Source: Paraphaeosphaeria minitans (Eukaryota; Ascomycota; Dothideomycetes; Pleosporales; Didymosphaeriaceae). From it: DNA of 64,000 nucleotides. The stretch spans positions 124,001 through 188,000 of the forward strand of contig WJXW01000004.1 in the NCBI GenBank assembly GCA_015832175.1, in the 5' to 3' direction. Both the position numbers and the translations under genes were made by a program. Shown here in pieces: positions 21,801 through 31,923 of the stretch; positions within the stretch are counted from its first letter, which is position 1, and each line of letters begins with the position of its first letter. The notes under the pieces are model-generated. The model was not told the origin of the DNA. It made no database searches and worked only from the letters and a program-made list of their open reading frames with translations.

Positions 21801-23533
21801 TTCGCTTTGTCCTCCGCGGTTAAGTAGGCGGCCATTGTTGGCGAGTGGCGAATGACTTCGACCGGGGACCGATGGAGAGGCCTTGAGAGCGGACTTGGCG
21901 GGAGACACTGAACGGCCGGGCGGTTGGTGCTTGATCCCATTTAACAGGTCTGCTGCGACTGCTGCAAAGTGCGCATTGCGCGGAGGGCTCATGGAAGGCG
22001 CCCTCGCAGACCGTTCGCTTCCTTCGACACTGGGAGGGCCAGATGGAGTGCGGAGGCGCGGATAAGGACCGTCCTGGTTTGGAGGCAGCCTGGGCAAGGC
22101 CGTCTCTTTTGGCTCCTCGATCGGTTCAGGGGTAGGAGACTCGAGCTTTCGGCTGGTGTTAGCATCTGCGGGGGGCCGGTCTCCTGCTTCAGTCAAGTCT
22201 TGGGGGATGAATGCAACAGGGTCTTGTCTCGTATATTTTGCTGGCCGTGGAGCGTCTAGTATCGGGTCGCGTACCGGGGATGCGCTTGGGGACCGCTGAA
22301 CAATGTTCTTGAGTTGTGGAGCTTGCTTAGTCGGCTGGCTGTACTGCGGCGGGTTGTGGTGGGTCTGCCGTGGCGCATGCTGGGGCACGTATGGCGGCGC
22401 TGGATCTGCCGCATCGCTCATTGCTCGGTGTAGGTTCATTGCATCCTGCTTATGGATGAATGTCCTACTCGACGGGTCGTAGACAGCAAAGGGCGACTTG
22501 GGATCGACGACAGAGGGCGCTACAGCTGTTCCGCTCGGTTTCGCTCGCATGCCGCCCGTAGCCAGGCGTGAGCCTTGGACGCCGTTGGACATGTGCGCTG
22601 CCCTCGTCGAAACAGGTCGATGGGCAGCGTTTTGCACACCCTGAGCGGCTTGGCGGGTGGCGTACGCAGAGGAACCATCCGCTGTCTGTGGTGGCAGTTT
22701 TTCGCCTCTGAAGATTTGCTCAGCGTCCACGACTGGTCCGCTGAACCAGCCGCCATGGCCACGGCGCGCCGAGGCAACGGGTCGTGGTGCAGGGTAGGAT
22801 GTCGCTGGAGGAGAGATGGGCCGCGAGAAGTTGATAGATGATCTTTGTGCGCCGTCTTGTTCGTCCTCTACCACTTTGGCGAGAGGCGGCGCTCGCGGTT
22901 GGCCCCTTCCGCGATTGCTGGCATTAGATGTTCCCCGATCCAAGCTCACGCCACGGCCTCCTCCTGCTCCTCCTCCCCCTCTCCCAGCAGGCGACCCTCG
23001 GCGCGCCGGCGGTTCGAGACTCGAATTTCGTCGATGGACAAGGCTGGTTTGGGGGACGTTCCTGGGGACGGCCGGGACGGGAGGCGCATTGGGATCAACG
23101 GGGCTGCTCCTGGTGGGCGATTGATCGCGGAAGGAGCGCTCCGTCATGGAGCCTGAGCTGGAGTGGCGGCGCAAGCCTGGCCGTTGCTGGCTACTGTTGC
23201 CGTTGCCGCTGCCGTGCGAGGATGCCGAGGACACTGAAGCTTTCCGCGCCATCCGCTTCGTGATCGTGTCGGCCACGGGGGTCGGTGTCGGGGTATGGGT
23301 GCGCAGCGCAGCGGCGGCAGCGGCCGAGGACAAGGCGCCATTGGATTCGCGGTCGCGGAGGAAGGCTTTTGTAGCAGCAAGGGATGCGGATGCGCTCGGG
23401 GTCCTGGTCGAGGCCTGCATGTGACTTGTTAGCAAGGCAACCGGGGGCGCGCGAGAGGCTTCGTCAGTCTGCGTGGGCGCAAAGTACGTACGCTGCTCGC
23501 CGAAGAGGCCCGTCGTCTTCTACTGCCAAGCAT
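18870..23533 (-). CDS. Large Ser/Pro-rich intrinsically disordered protein
   Basis: A 1528-residue protein that I do not recognise by function. A tiny first exon (23492-23533, encoding 14 residues rich in Arg and Ser) joins in phase 0 to an uninterrupted 4545-bp exon (18870-23414). The intron is 77 bp (donor GTACGT, branch GCTAAC, acceptor ATGCAG). The sequence is low complexity throughout, dominated by Ser, Pro, Ala, Arg and acidic runs, with an Ala-rich helix near residues 34-45. A Lys-rich patch KKKKKVRISFEE appears mid-protein. Basic tails include FGKKK and the C-terminal GKKKKFQGLRRVLGLHD. Repeated short Ser-Asp-Asp-Glu motifs suggest casein-kinase sites. There is no signal peptide or membrane segment. 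It could be a cell-polarity or cytoskeletal scaffold, but this is a guess. Confidence 0.75.
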
Positions 23534-24563
23534 GTCGATGGGGTATCAGGGAGGGCGCGACTGCATCCCCTTTTCTGAAGAAGGACTATCTGTGGAGGTC
23601 GACGGTGGGTTTTGGGGAGAGAGAATCTACGCCAGTGATGTCATGAAAGGAGCCATGAGAAAGGCCGGGCGAGACTAGTCAGGGCGCGGGAAACAAGGAC
23701 AGCAGCGGCGCGGTTTGCGCAGTCACCGGCGGTAACAATGACCACAGACTGGTAATGACCACAGACTTGTGAGGGTGTCGACGGGCGGAATGGAGAGACG
23801 AAGAGCAGCGTTCGGCGGGCTGACCAGCAGAGCTTCGGCCATCACGCCCATTAAGATTCACGCCTTGGCGCTGGCTTCGTCATTGCAGATCACGACTGCC
23901 CTTCTCCACTGCAACCCACTGCAACCCACTGTATCGCATCGCTCTGCCGTGAAACAGGGCCCGCGATCCCGCAACCCCGGCGTGGCGCCCGAGCAACGGT
24001 GCGCGCAGTGCTCGTGCTGGCGGCTGGCGGCTGTGACTGACCAGGCGTGTCTTTGGACAGGACGCCTCTTGCAAACATCCTGCGACGCGTTGCAAAACAG
24101 TCAAGGTCTTCAGGAGGCGTCTCATCGGGCACTATGTAACGCATAGCAGACCTTTTGACCGAGGAGATGGACCTACTGCGGCATGACTGTCAACAGCGCG
24201 ATGCCTCACTGCTCCCCATCCTGTTCACTGTTCACTCACAACTTCACTCATGTTCACTCACATCTTCACTCATATTCACTCACTCACACACCCACGGCCA
24301 AGAATGGCTCTCTCCTCCTGAACACCCGTCACGGCGGATACGGTACCTATCTTGACTGCGGAGAAGGCCCCGCCGTCCTCGACATGTCACAGCCTGCACC
24401 CCTCAGAACTCCGAGAATCAGAAGAAGCCCTCCAGAACTACGTGACTCAGAAGAAGTCCTCCAGGACTACGTGAATCAGAAGAAGCCCTCCAGAACTACG
24501 TGAATCAGAAGAAGCGCAACGAGAAGAAGTGCAACGACGTGAACCCGAAGAACAACGGTTCCC
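23534..24563. other. Divergent intergenic region with simple and tandem repeats
   Basis: This is upstream sequence of the large disordered-protein gene and of the epoxide hydrolase. From 24223 to 24289 it is a run of imperfect TTCACTCA words. The 29-bp tandem repeat at 24419-24505 follows. A frame at 24183-24503 is open through part of this, but the 29-bp period shifts frame, so I do not call it. Confidence 0.5.
24419..24505. repeat. 29-bp tandem repeat, three units
   Basis: Three units starting CAGAAGAAGCCCTCCAG begin at 24419, 24448 and 24477, each 29 bp with one or two substitutions. A partial unit precedes and another follows. They lie directly upstream of the epoxide hydrolase ORF. Confidence 0.9.
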
Positions 24564-25811
24564 ATGCCCACCATGCCGCAACCAGCACACAGCACAGCTC
24601 GCAGCCCTCTCGCACCGCTGCCACCCTCAGACAACATCACAGAGCACCGTCGCAGCCCTCTCCCACCGCTGCCACTCCCACACGGCGTCACGCAGCACCT
24701 TCTCCACTGCCCCTCGGCCGGCCTCACCTTCCACCTCCTCGAGGCCGGACATGCACCGGAAGAGCAGAAGCCTCTCGTGCTTCTCGTCCACGGCTACCCC
24801 GAACTCGCCTTCTCCTGGCGAAAGGTGATGCCCGCGCTGGCCGACGCTGGCTACTACGTCGTGGCCTTTGACCAGCGTGGCTACGGCCGGACGACGGGCT
24901 GGGACGACTCCCCGTTCCCCAAGACGAACATGGCCGACTTCACCGTGACCAACCTCGTCCGCGACGTCGTGGTCCTCGTGCACGCCCTGGGCTACCGCGC
25001 CGTCGAGTGCATCGTCGGCCACGACTTCGGCGCCGTCACGTCCAGCATGTGCGCGTGGATGCGGCCAGACCTGTTCCGCAGCGTGGTCATGATGTCGCAT
25101 CCCTTCAAGGAGCACCCAGGCCTGCCCTTCGATGTGCTCCACGGCGAGCCCGCCACCACCCCTCCTCCCCAGCTCGACGTCCAGAAGGACCTCGCGAAGC
25201 TGCCCGAGCCGCGGAAGCACTACAAGTGGTACAACGCCACCTCCACCGCGGCCCTGCACTGGTACTCCCCGAACCAGGGCCTCGCCGCCTTCCTGCGCGG
25301 CTACTGGCACGTCAAGAGCGCCGACTGGGGCGGCAACGACCCGCAGCCTCTGACGGCCTGGAGCGCGGCCGAACTCGCAAAGATGCCGCTCTACTACATC
25401 ATGCCCTTTGCCAAGTCCATGCCCGAGACCATCGAGCTGATGATGCAGGGCGAGGACGCCGAGAAGAGCAAGCGCTGGCTCTCGGACGAGGCGCTGCACG
25501 TGTACGTCCAGGAGTGGCGGCGGACGGGGTTCCAGGGGGGCTTGAACTGGTATCGCACCATGACGGACCCCGAGAGGAAGAAGGATTTGGATCTGTTCGC
25601 CGGCAGGAAGATCGAGTGTCCCTCGATATTCATATCCGGAGCGAAGGACTGGGGGAATTACCAGGAGCCGGGGGCGCTGGAGGGGTTTCCGAAGACTTGC
25701 TTGCAGTTCAAGGGTGTGAGGATGATCGAGGGCGCGGGACACTGGCCGCAGCAGGAGCAGCCCGAGGCGGTTGTCAAGGAGCTTCTGGAGTTTTTAGAAG
25801 TGCATGTATGA
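24564..25811 (+). CDS. Epoxide hydrolase, alpha/beta-hydrolase fold
   Basis: A 415-residue soluble epoxide hydrolase that would open epoxides to diols. The oxyanion motif HGYPE starts at His76, the nucleophile is Asp154 in GHDFGA, and the catalytic His is His393 in GHWPQQEQPE; an Asp near residue 360 (SGAKDWGN) is a likely acid. Conserved sequence begins near residue 39 (PHGVTQH). The N terminus is a 17-residue tandem duplication (residues 13-29 and 30-46, RSPL-PLP type) produced by a 51-bp DNA repeat. The last ~15 codons are part of a 108-bp tandem repeat that continues downstream. The true start may be later than 24564. It is GC-rich, without introns, unlike most genes here. Confidence 0.88.
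   Translation: MPTMPQPAHSTARSPLAPLPPSDNITEHRRSPLPPLPLPHGVTQHLLHCPSAGLTFHLLEAGHAPEEQKPLVLLVHGYPELAFSWRKVMPALADAGYYVVAFDQRGYGRTTGWDDSPFPKTNMADFTVTNLVRDVVVLVHALGYRAVECIVGHDFGAVTSSMCAWMRPDLFRSVVMMSHPFKEHPGLPFDVLHGEPATTPPPQLDVQKDLAKLPEPRKHYKWYNATSTAALHWYSPNQGLAAFLRGYWHVKSADWGGNDPQPLTAWSAAELAKMPLYYIMPFAKSMPETIELMMQGEDAEKSKRWLSDEALHVYVQEWRRTGFQGGLNWYRTMTDPERKKDLDLFAGRKIECPSIFISGAKDWGNYQEPGALEGFPKTCLQFKGVRMIEGAGHWPQQEQPEAVVKELLEFLEVHV
24600..24701. repeat. 51-bp in-frame tandem duplication in epoxide hydrolase N terminus
   Basis: Units 24600-24650 and 24651-24701 share the opening CGCAGCCCTCTCSCACCGCT and remain in frame, encoding two 17-residue copies. Only the second copy looks like conserved family sequence, so the first probably arose by duplication into the leader. 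Confidence 0.85.
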
Positions 25812-26195
25812 TGTTGGTGTTTATATTTCAAACGAAACGCTTGCTCCTAGATGATTCACGCGACAAGCAGTGAGGCTGTTGTTAAGGAGTTTCTAGGTTC
25901 TTAGAAGTGCATGTATGAAGTTGGTTTTTCTATTTCAAACGAAAAGCTTGCTCGTAGATGATACACGCGACAAGTAGTGAGGCTGTTGTCAAGGACCTTC
26001 TAGGTTCGTAACAGTGCATGCATGATGCCTGTTTCTACGTATCAAATTCAAAAGCTTGCTGGCAGATGATTCACGCGATAAGTGGTGAGGCTGTTGTCAA
26101 GGAGCTCCTGGGCTCGTAGAGGTACCTACATGTATCATGTCAATTTTTATATATTAAATCAAAAAGCTTGCTGGCATATGATTCACGCGGGAGGT
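25764..26195. repeat. 108-bp tandem repeat, four copies, starting inside the gene end
   Basis: Copies begin at 25764, 25872, 25979 and 26087, each opening GAGGC(G/T)GTTGT. The first copy contains the final codons and stop of the epoxide hydrolase; the later copies carry decayed versions of the same codons, for example EAVVKEFLGS then stop in copy 2. Each copy also holds an AAAGCTTGCT-like word and GATTCACGCG. A piece of the coding end plus 3' flank has therefore been amplified in tandem. Confidence 0.92.
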
Positions 26196-27558
26196 GGGTT
26201 TGCACGAGACTGAACGGAGACGCAAGAAGCACATTCCGCAGTCTGTCAGGTGTTGACGGGGAGGTGCAATGGCTTCCTCGGCGCTGTTTGCCGCCCGTGG
26301 TATTGGAGAGGGACAAGCATTGCATCGTACGAGGGCTACATGGCACAGCGGTGCTAAGCCTTTTGGCATCTGATGACAGAGTAGATGGCACTATCTACCG
26401 AGTCGTTGGATTTCGTGATGACTTCTCCTACCTGCTTCGATTGCTGCAGCGGGCAAGTCGGCATCAAAGTCCATCCCAACGACTACCTACCTACCCACCT
26501 ACCTACCTACCTACCTACCTACCTACCTACCTACCTACCTACCTACCTACCTACCTACCTACCTACCTACCTACGGTGCACCTCTTCCCGGCTAGGTACC
26601 TCGACCACCACACCGCATCAATCCACCACACCCCCATCGCGCAGACTGCAGCTCCGACCCCCCAAGCGAAGCGGATCGGGCGCTCCCGTTGGCAGTGATG
26701 AGTGGGGCATGGGCTCGACTCTGCCAGGGACGGGCAGCGGAACGGAACAAGCGAACGAGGACACGGCGCTGCGGCAAAGTTTGAGAGCAGCATCCAATCA
26801 CAGGACCAGATGAAGCGACGGCAAGGACGCAGTAGAACACGCTGGGGGTTCATGCGTGGATCTTGGTTTGGAGACAAGACCAGGGCACAAGAGGAGGGAC
26901 GATGAAGACGCGGGTTCGTTGAATTTCTGGGGAAAGGCGCAGCAGCATGTTCATCACGTCTATCCTGCTGCAGTCACATCACCGCAGCGGTTACGCATAG
27001 CAACCTCCCCTTTCCAGCAGTCCTGCTATGCGATGGAGATGGACTCTTTCTGCGGTTTCGCGGCGCGGCTTCGCACGGCGCATAGGCGCTGCAGGGCCCC
27101 AGTCCATCACACCAGCCGCGCCCCGGCGATCCCACTCCGCCCGCTCGTTGGCTGCGATCCCTACCGCCCCAATATCACTACCGCGTATCTATTGGCATGG
27201 TCGCGCTGACAAGCAGCATCTTCCCAAGACGCCGGGAGCTTCTTGGGTCGAATTGGCTTGCGGAGAGGCGTTGCACAGGGACCCAGCATTGTCTTAAGGC
27301 GATACCGCCCCGCCACCCGCCACCCGTGCTTGGGCTTGTGTTCCTCTGCTTTGTGTGTCCAGCTCGCTGTCGCCATCTCGCCGACGTTCCAGCATACTTA
27401 GGACTGCGCTGTGTTGTGTTGCGTTGCCTTGGTTGCGTTGCCATCATCCTACATCGGACGAAAGGACGCCTACGCACACTGGGTGCTCAAGTACCAAAGA
27501 GATAGGACACACTGAGAGCAGGGCTGAGATTCGAGAGCTGAAAACACCATCCGCCACC
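25812..27558. other. Intergenic region with tandem repeats and microsatellite
   Basis: The left part is the 108-bp repeat. At 26483-26574 there is a (CCTA)n microsatellite. From 26600 to 27540 several overlapping frames of 70-110 codons exist in GC-rich sequence, but none has recognisable features. The last few hundred bases should be the promoter of the BIM1-like gene. Confidence 0.45.
26483..26574. repeat. (CCTA)n tetranucleotide microsatellite
   Basis: About 23 uninterrupted tetranucleotide units, with one CCCA variant near the left end. It differs from the TTAGGG telomere unit. Confidence 0.95.
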
Positions 27559-28464
27559 ATGTTTCGTTTCGCACAGCTTGTTTCGCTTGCCGCATGTGCG
27601 TCGCTCGCCGCCGCCCACACAGTCATCGTCTATCCGGGCTGGAGAGGCGACAACATCCATACCAATGGCACCGTCTCCCAGACCGACGCGAGCATAAAAC
27701 CAGGCAGTCTGGGCATCAACTACGAGGGCAACGGTACCTATGGCTTCCCGTATGGAATGCAGTGGATGTATCCATGTACGTCTCCCTCCCAGAAGTCCCC
27801 AACCAACACATCAAGGCACATAGTAGTACATACGCACATGTAATGCAGAACAACAGATTGACCACTCCCAGGCGGCGGCATGCCCATGTCCACCAACCGT
27901 ACCAAGTGGCCCATCTCCGGCGGCGCCGTCAGCCTGCAGCCCGGATGGTTCCCCGGCCACTCCGTCGCCCAGTTCTACGTCAACATGGGCTACGGGAACG
28001 AGCCGCTGAACTACAGCCACGTCGCGGTGCCCGTCTTCAGCATCACGGGCCCCTCAAACATGCAGTACAACGGCACATTCTGCCTACCCCAAGTCCCACT
28101 GCCGGCGAATTACACGCCCAAGGTTGGCGACAACGCGACCATCCAGGTCATCGAGCTCGCGCAGCACGGAGCGAGCTTGTACAACGTACGTCTTCTCCCT
28201 CGTTCTTGATGGCCAGCTGGGAAAGTGCTAATCGAAGCCGTGCAGTGCGCAGACATCACCTTTGCCGAGGACGGCGACCCGGAGATCCCAAACGTCAACA
28301 CGACGAACTGCTTCAACTCGACGCAACCCGACCAGCGCATCGGCTTCCAGGTCGTCTACACGACCACCCCCGGCGCCGCGCCGCTGAGCATCCAGTTCAA
28401 CCCGTACGTCTCACTCCTCGCGCCGCTGCTGCTGGTGCTCGCGACCTGCGTGACGTGGTGGTAG
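27559..28464 (+). CDS. BIM1/X325-type copper-binding GPI-anchored protein
   Basis: Secreted LPMO-fold protein of the X325 (BIM1/CBI1) type, a family linked in fungi to copper acquisition rather than polysaccharide cleavage. Exons 27559-27775, 27872-28185 and 28246-28464 join in frame (introns 96 and 60 bp) to give 249 residues. A signal peptide of 19 residues ends at AAA, so the mature N terminus would be His20 in HTVIVYPGW, as needed for a copper-binding histidine site. Conserved Cys and Asn-glycosylation sites follow, including C-GG near the first junction. The C-terminal ~20 residues are hydrophobic (SLLAPLLLVLATCVTWW), as expected of a GPI-attachment signal. The start lies in a strong CCGCCACC context. 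It is 3.5 kb from the isonitrile cluster edge. Confidence 0.85.
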
Positions 28465-29919
28465 GCGCCGCGCTGCGGGATTGGGGAGGCTTGATTATTT
28501 TTTCCAGGACGAGGAGTTCTAGCGGGCGTTTTGGCGCGAGATATCCACGCACGGCTTTGTGCACATGGTTCATTGCTTTTCCAGGGGAAGTTCAGGTGGG
28601 GCGTCGTGCGAGATGGGCGGACGAGTGCAGCGGAGGGGGAGGGCGGACGCCCGACCTGCGCGCACGGCTGCAATTTGTACCGTATAGGATGGGGTTGCGG
28701 ATGGGAGTATGGTATACCTCTCGCTCTTCTACCACGTAATGAAAGATTCATACAATCACCCACATCATTCGACTTTGTACCGTCGTGCAGACAAAAGTCA
28801 GCGCTGTGTGGTTACCGGACCCAAAGATCTGGGAGGGCTTTGGTAGCAGACGTCGGTGGCATGACATCGATTGAGGGGAATGCACGCTACGCTGCGTTGT
28901 CCAGTCCCACGAGATGCAGAAGACGGCCTACCGGGACTCGTTGAGAAGAAAACTTCGGGTGGCTGTCGCCTACAGCAAGTCTCACAATGGGTCCCTTTAG
29001 ATGGTAGGTACTGGGGGCCCTGATCTAGGTAGAACTATGGCCACCGCACTCATCTCAACCCCGAGGTGACCGTGTCACACGAGCATGGCCAAGTGTGGTA
29101 GAACGGGAAGCGATGCAAGGCCTAGCTCCGAACATTTGAAAATTTGGAGCGGTAACCACGAGCACTGTTGCGATCTCAAAGAGTATGTGCCAACATATCG
29201 ACTTTCTAGATGATGTCCAGCTGTCCTTGGTGCTCTCGTTTCCGGCGCAAATTGGAATTCAATGCCTTGTATGTGCGCGCAGAGGCTAGAAACGGCTTTC
29301 GAGATGCACGAGATCTCGCTGCAGTGCCATTCGCGTGCAGGATACCTAGCATGTGCTTCGGTTTCCTTGTAGGACGCAGTCCAGTCTAGTGTGTTGGTCA
29401 GAGATCGCACCGAATTAGTAAGGGGGCAGTGCAGAGGTGTTCTCCGACCTCACTTCAGTCCTCATGCTCCTTGGTTACAATGCACCGTTCTACATTAAGA
29501 TAGGGCTGCCCTTTGTATATTGCGAACGCGCAGTCAAATACCCATATCGGCGCGGTATCGTCACTCAACCTGGAAAGATTCATTTCAAACACACAACAAG
29601 CTGGAAACCAACGCGGACCTGGCACCAAGTGCAATTACTCTGTAAGTAGTATACAAGATGTAGCGAACGCTACTTCAGGCTATGTATGCCCGACAATCCA
29701 AGGGAATGAAGAAACATTTGCTCTGCATGTGGCGGGCATAATGCGAACCAGCAAACCACGCAATCTGATTACCACTACATCATCGTCGTCATCACCATGA
29801 TCGTCAATATCATATCGAGTCATAAGGCCACCGGACACCAATCCCAGCGAGTGTGAAGCTGGCCAGCAGCTACTGGCCAAGGCGCAGCATGGTCACAGAC
29901 CCCCCCCGCGAAGACGACC
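28465..29919. other. Intergenic region, no gene seen
   Basis: About 1.45 kb without a supported feature. Short frames on both strands (up to 137 codons) lack domains, and none can be joined by good splice sites. Confidence 0.4.
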
Positions 29920-30411
29920 TCACGAGCTGCGCTTGAACGCCTTGCTCGCCGTCTCGGTGAACGAGAAGTCATTGAAGAGCCACGAGTTGGAGTGTCGCCC
30001 GCGCCACATGTCGCTATTGCTGGTGCTGCGTCGCGCCGGCGTCGGCATGGTCGGCCGCTGGGCCTTTGCTGCTGACGACCCGATCGAGCCCAGGCTGGCA
30101 GAGGAGACGTGTCGGGGCTGTTTAGGATGCTGCGTGGCGTATGTTGGACTTGTTGGATGCGAGGTGGGGTTTCGTTGGAATGTCGAGTGCTCCGGGGATG
30201 ATGCGCGAGACCGCCTGGGCGAGCGCCCGCGGATCTTCGCACTGATGGCGCTGAAGAAGGAGTCTTCTGTGGGGCTGGTGGGCGAGCGCGAGTACATGGA
30301 TGTGGGGGAATGCATGTCTGGGGATGCAGTGCCGGAGGAGTGGGACTTGTGCGAGCCGCTGGTTGCGGTGCGGATGGGCGGCGGGGCCTGGAAGTTGTCG
30401 TAGGACGGCAT
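29920..30411 (-). CDS. Small Ser-rich protein, unrecognised
   Basis: Encodes 163 residues from the ATG at 30411 (MPSYDNFQAPPP). The frame is open 50 codons further upstream to 30561, but that leader looks like translated 5' UTR. The protein is rich in Ser, Pro, Thr and Arg. It has an SFFSAISAKIRGRSPRRSR segment and a C-terminal WRGRHSNSWLFNDFSFTET motif that looks constrained. I think similar small proteins occur across Pezizomycotina, but I cannot name a function. There is no signal peptide or membrane segment. Confidence 0.6.
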   Translation of the reverse strand: MPSYDNFQAPPPIRTATSGSHKSHSSGTASPDMHSPTSMYSRSPTSPTEDSFFSAISAKIRGRSPRRSRASSPEHSTFQRNPTSHPTSPTYATQHPKQPRHVSSASLGSIGSSAAKAQRPTMPTPARRSTSNSDMWRGRHSNSWLFNDFSFTETASKAFKRSS

Positions 30412-31404
30412 GATGAGCAGTTCGTCTGGACCAAGTGGGCGTGGGGTGTTCCACTTCCCTGCGATTTGAGCTTTTGAAGTCGAGGCGCGAGACGTGTTGA
30501 AATAGAGGCGCGATGGCGGAGGAACAGACTTCAGATCAAATATCCGGACTCGCCGCAACATGTGCCGCCTCCTGAGTTTATATACTCATCTCTGTTTCCT
30601 CCTGCTCGAGGACACAACAGACACAGTCCCACGCTTGGCGCATGTCCTCGCATAGGTATGCCACCCGTGAGGCATACGGTGAGCACGAACCGTCGCCGGC
30701 CAATCAACTTGCACACGGTGCTCTCCGCCCACATAAACAGCACGCAGGACTCGCGTTCGACAGCTCAGTACACCGACTCCCCCCTCTCGACGATGTGCAG
30801 CCCTAGCGGGCTCGTCGCCTGAACGACAGCGCATTCACCCGAGAAGAGTAACCTAGAACCCGTTGGGCTCTGGGGCCAGATACAAGGCTGACGCCCGCCA
30901 CGCCAATCGGGGACGCGCTGGCGAGGCTGCTATCTTGGATCCAAGGCTCGTGTGCAACTTTTGGGTGGCATCGCGTGCACGCCTCGTCACCTGAATCCTG
31001 GTGATGCCTCTGCGGTCGCCATTCGGGACTGAAACGGGCCCGTATCGCGGGGCGGAATGGGTTCATTGTTTCGAAACGAGACATGCTTGGGTGCGGGGTC
31101 GGATTTGGAGACAGATGAGCATCGCGTGATGTTCGTGAGCGGTTGAGTACCGTCGGCAGTCCTCGTCAAAGGATGCGTGTCGACAATGCATTCGGTCGCC
31201 CCGACAAGGCCGCACCTGATCGACTGTAAATCAATCTTCATGCGGTAGTCTCGTCTGCATGTGCGCAAAACAGATGGTTTGCGCCTGTGCGGCGTCACTG
31301 TCCTGCGCAATGTAGCAGCGCAACGCTCCGCACCCGCGCCCGCGCCCAGATTACCCGCGTTTATCAACACAGCGACAAGGGAAGCAAAAAGACAAAAGAG
31401 AATT
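30412..31404. other. Intergenic region before tRNA-Gly
   Basis: No gene is supported. Overlapping minus-strand frames at 30803-31084 and 30987-31433 have no domain, and the second runs into the tRNA. Confidence 0.4.
31386..31397 (-). terminator. Pol III terminator of tRNA-Gly
   Basis: Read on the minus strand, TTTT (31397-31394) and then TTTTT (31390-31386) lie 8-19 bases past the 3' end of the tRNA, fitting an RNA polymerase III stop. Confidence 0.75.
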
Positions 31405-31503
31405 GCATCTTCCGGGAGTCGAACCCGAGCCAATCGCTTATCGCAGCCAGTGATTAAACTGGTTGCTTGGAAGGCGATTATCCTACCGCTGGACCAAAGA
31501 TGC
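31405..31503 (-). tRNA. tRNA-Gly (anticodon UCC) with intron
   Basis: The minus strand folds as a cloverleaf. A 7-bp acceptor stem pairs GCATCTT with AAGATGC, the D stem pairs GTCC with GGAT, and the anticodon stem pairs ATCGC with GCGAT. The loop CTTCCAA carries UCC, and the T arm is TCGGG-TTCGACT-CCCGG. A 29-base intron interrupts the anticodon loop one base 3' of the anticodon, the usual position. The mature RNA would be about 70 bases before CCA addition. Confidence 0.93.
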
Positions 31504-31923
31504 GGATGCTGTTGAACACTTAGTGCTCATGCTTTTTTCGATGAAGTAGCGGCCAAAATGAACGTATATATATAGAAGTAAAATCTTGACGAGCAAGAGA
31601 ATCGAGAAAGATCTCGCTACCGGGAAATTTCAATAGCGCTGGTCGTTCCTCCGATCAGCCAGAATAGCCGATCTGTCGCCCCACCACATATCTCCACCCT
31701 TGCACAATCTCATTGGGCCGAGTCCTGAGCAATGTTCAACACCTCACACATTGCAATCAATGATCCATCTGATTTCAAGCTCAAGAGTACGTCCCCTGAA
31801 GGACTGCCACCCACACTAACCCACCCCAAGATAAGCTTTCTCTTTGCTTCGGTTGGCTGACGCAGACAGACAGCTATTTGCAGCACAATAGCCCGAGAAC
31901 ACCTTGTACCGTAACATATGTCA
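31504..31923. other. Intergenic region, no gene seen
   Basis: 420 bp between the tRNA and the 3' end of the DJ-1-like gene. A short TATATATATA tract occurs near 31564-31574. Nothing else is supported. Confidence 0.4.

Noticed and set aside
24627..25742. Minus-strand ORF of 371 codons opposite the epoxide hydrolase
   Set aside because: Antisense of a gene with intact catalytic motifs; Leu/Val/Gly/Arg-rich shadow composition.
26483..26574. (CCTA)n array as an internal telomere
   Set aside because: The unit is CCTA, not CCCTAA; it is a simple microsatellite.
30987..31433. Minus-strand ORF of 148 codons
   Set aside because: Its upstream end overlaps the tRNA-Gly gene and it has no protein features.
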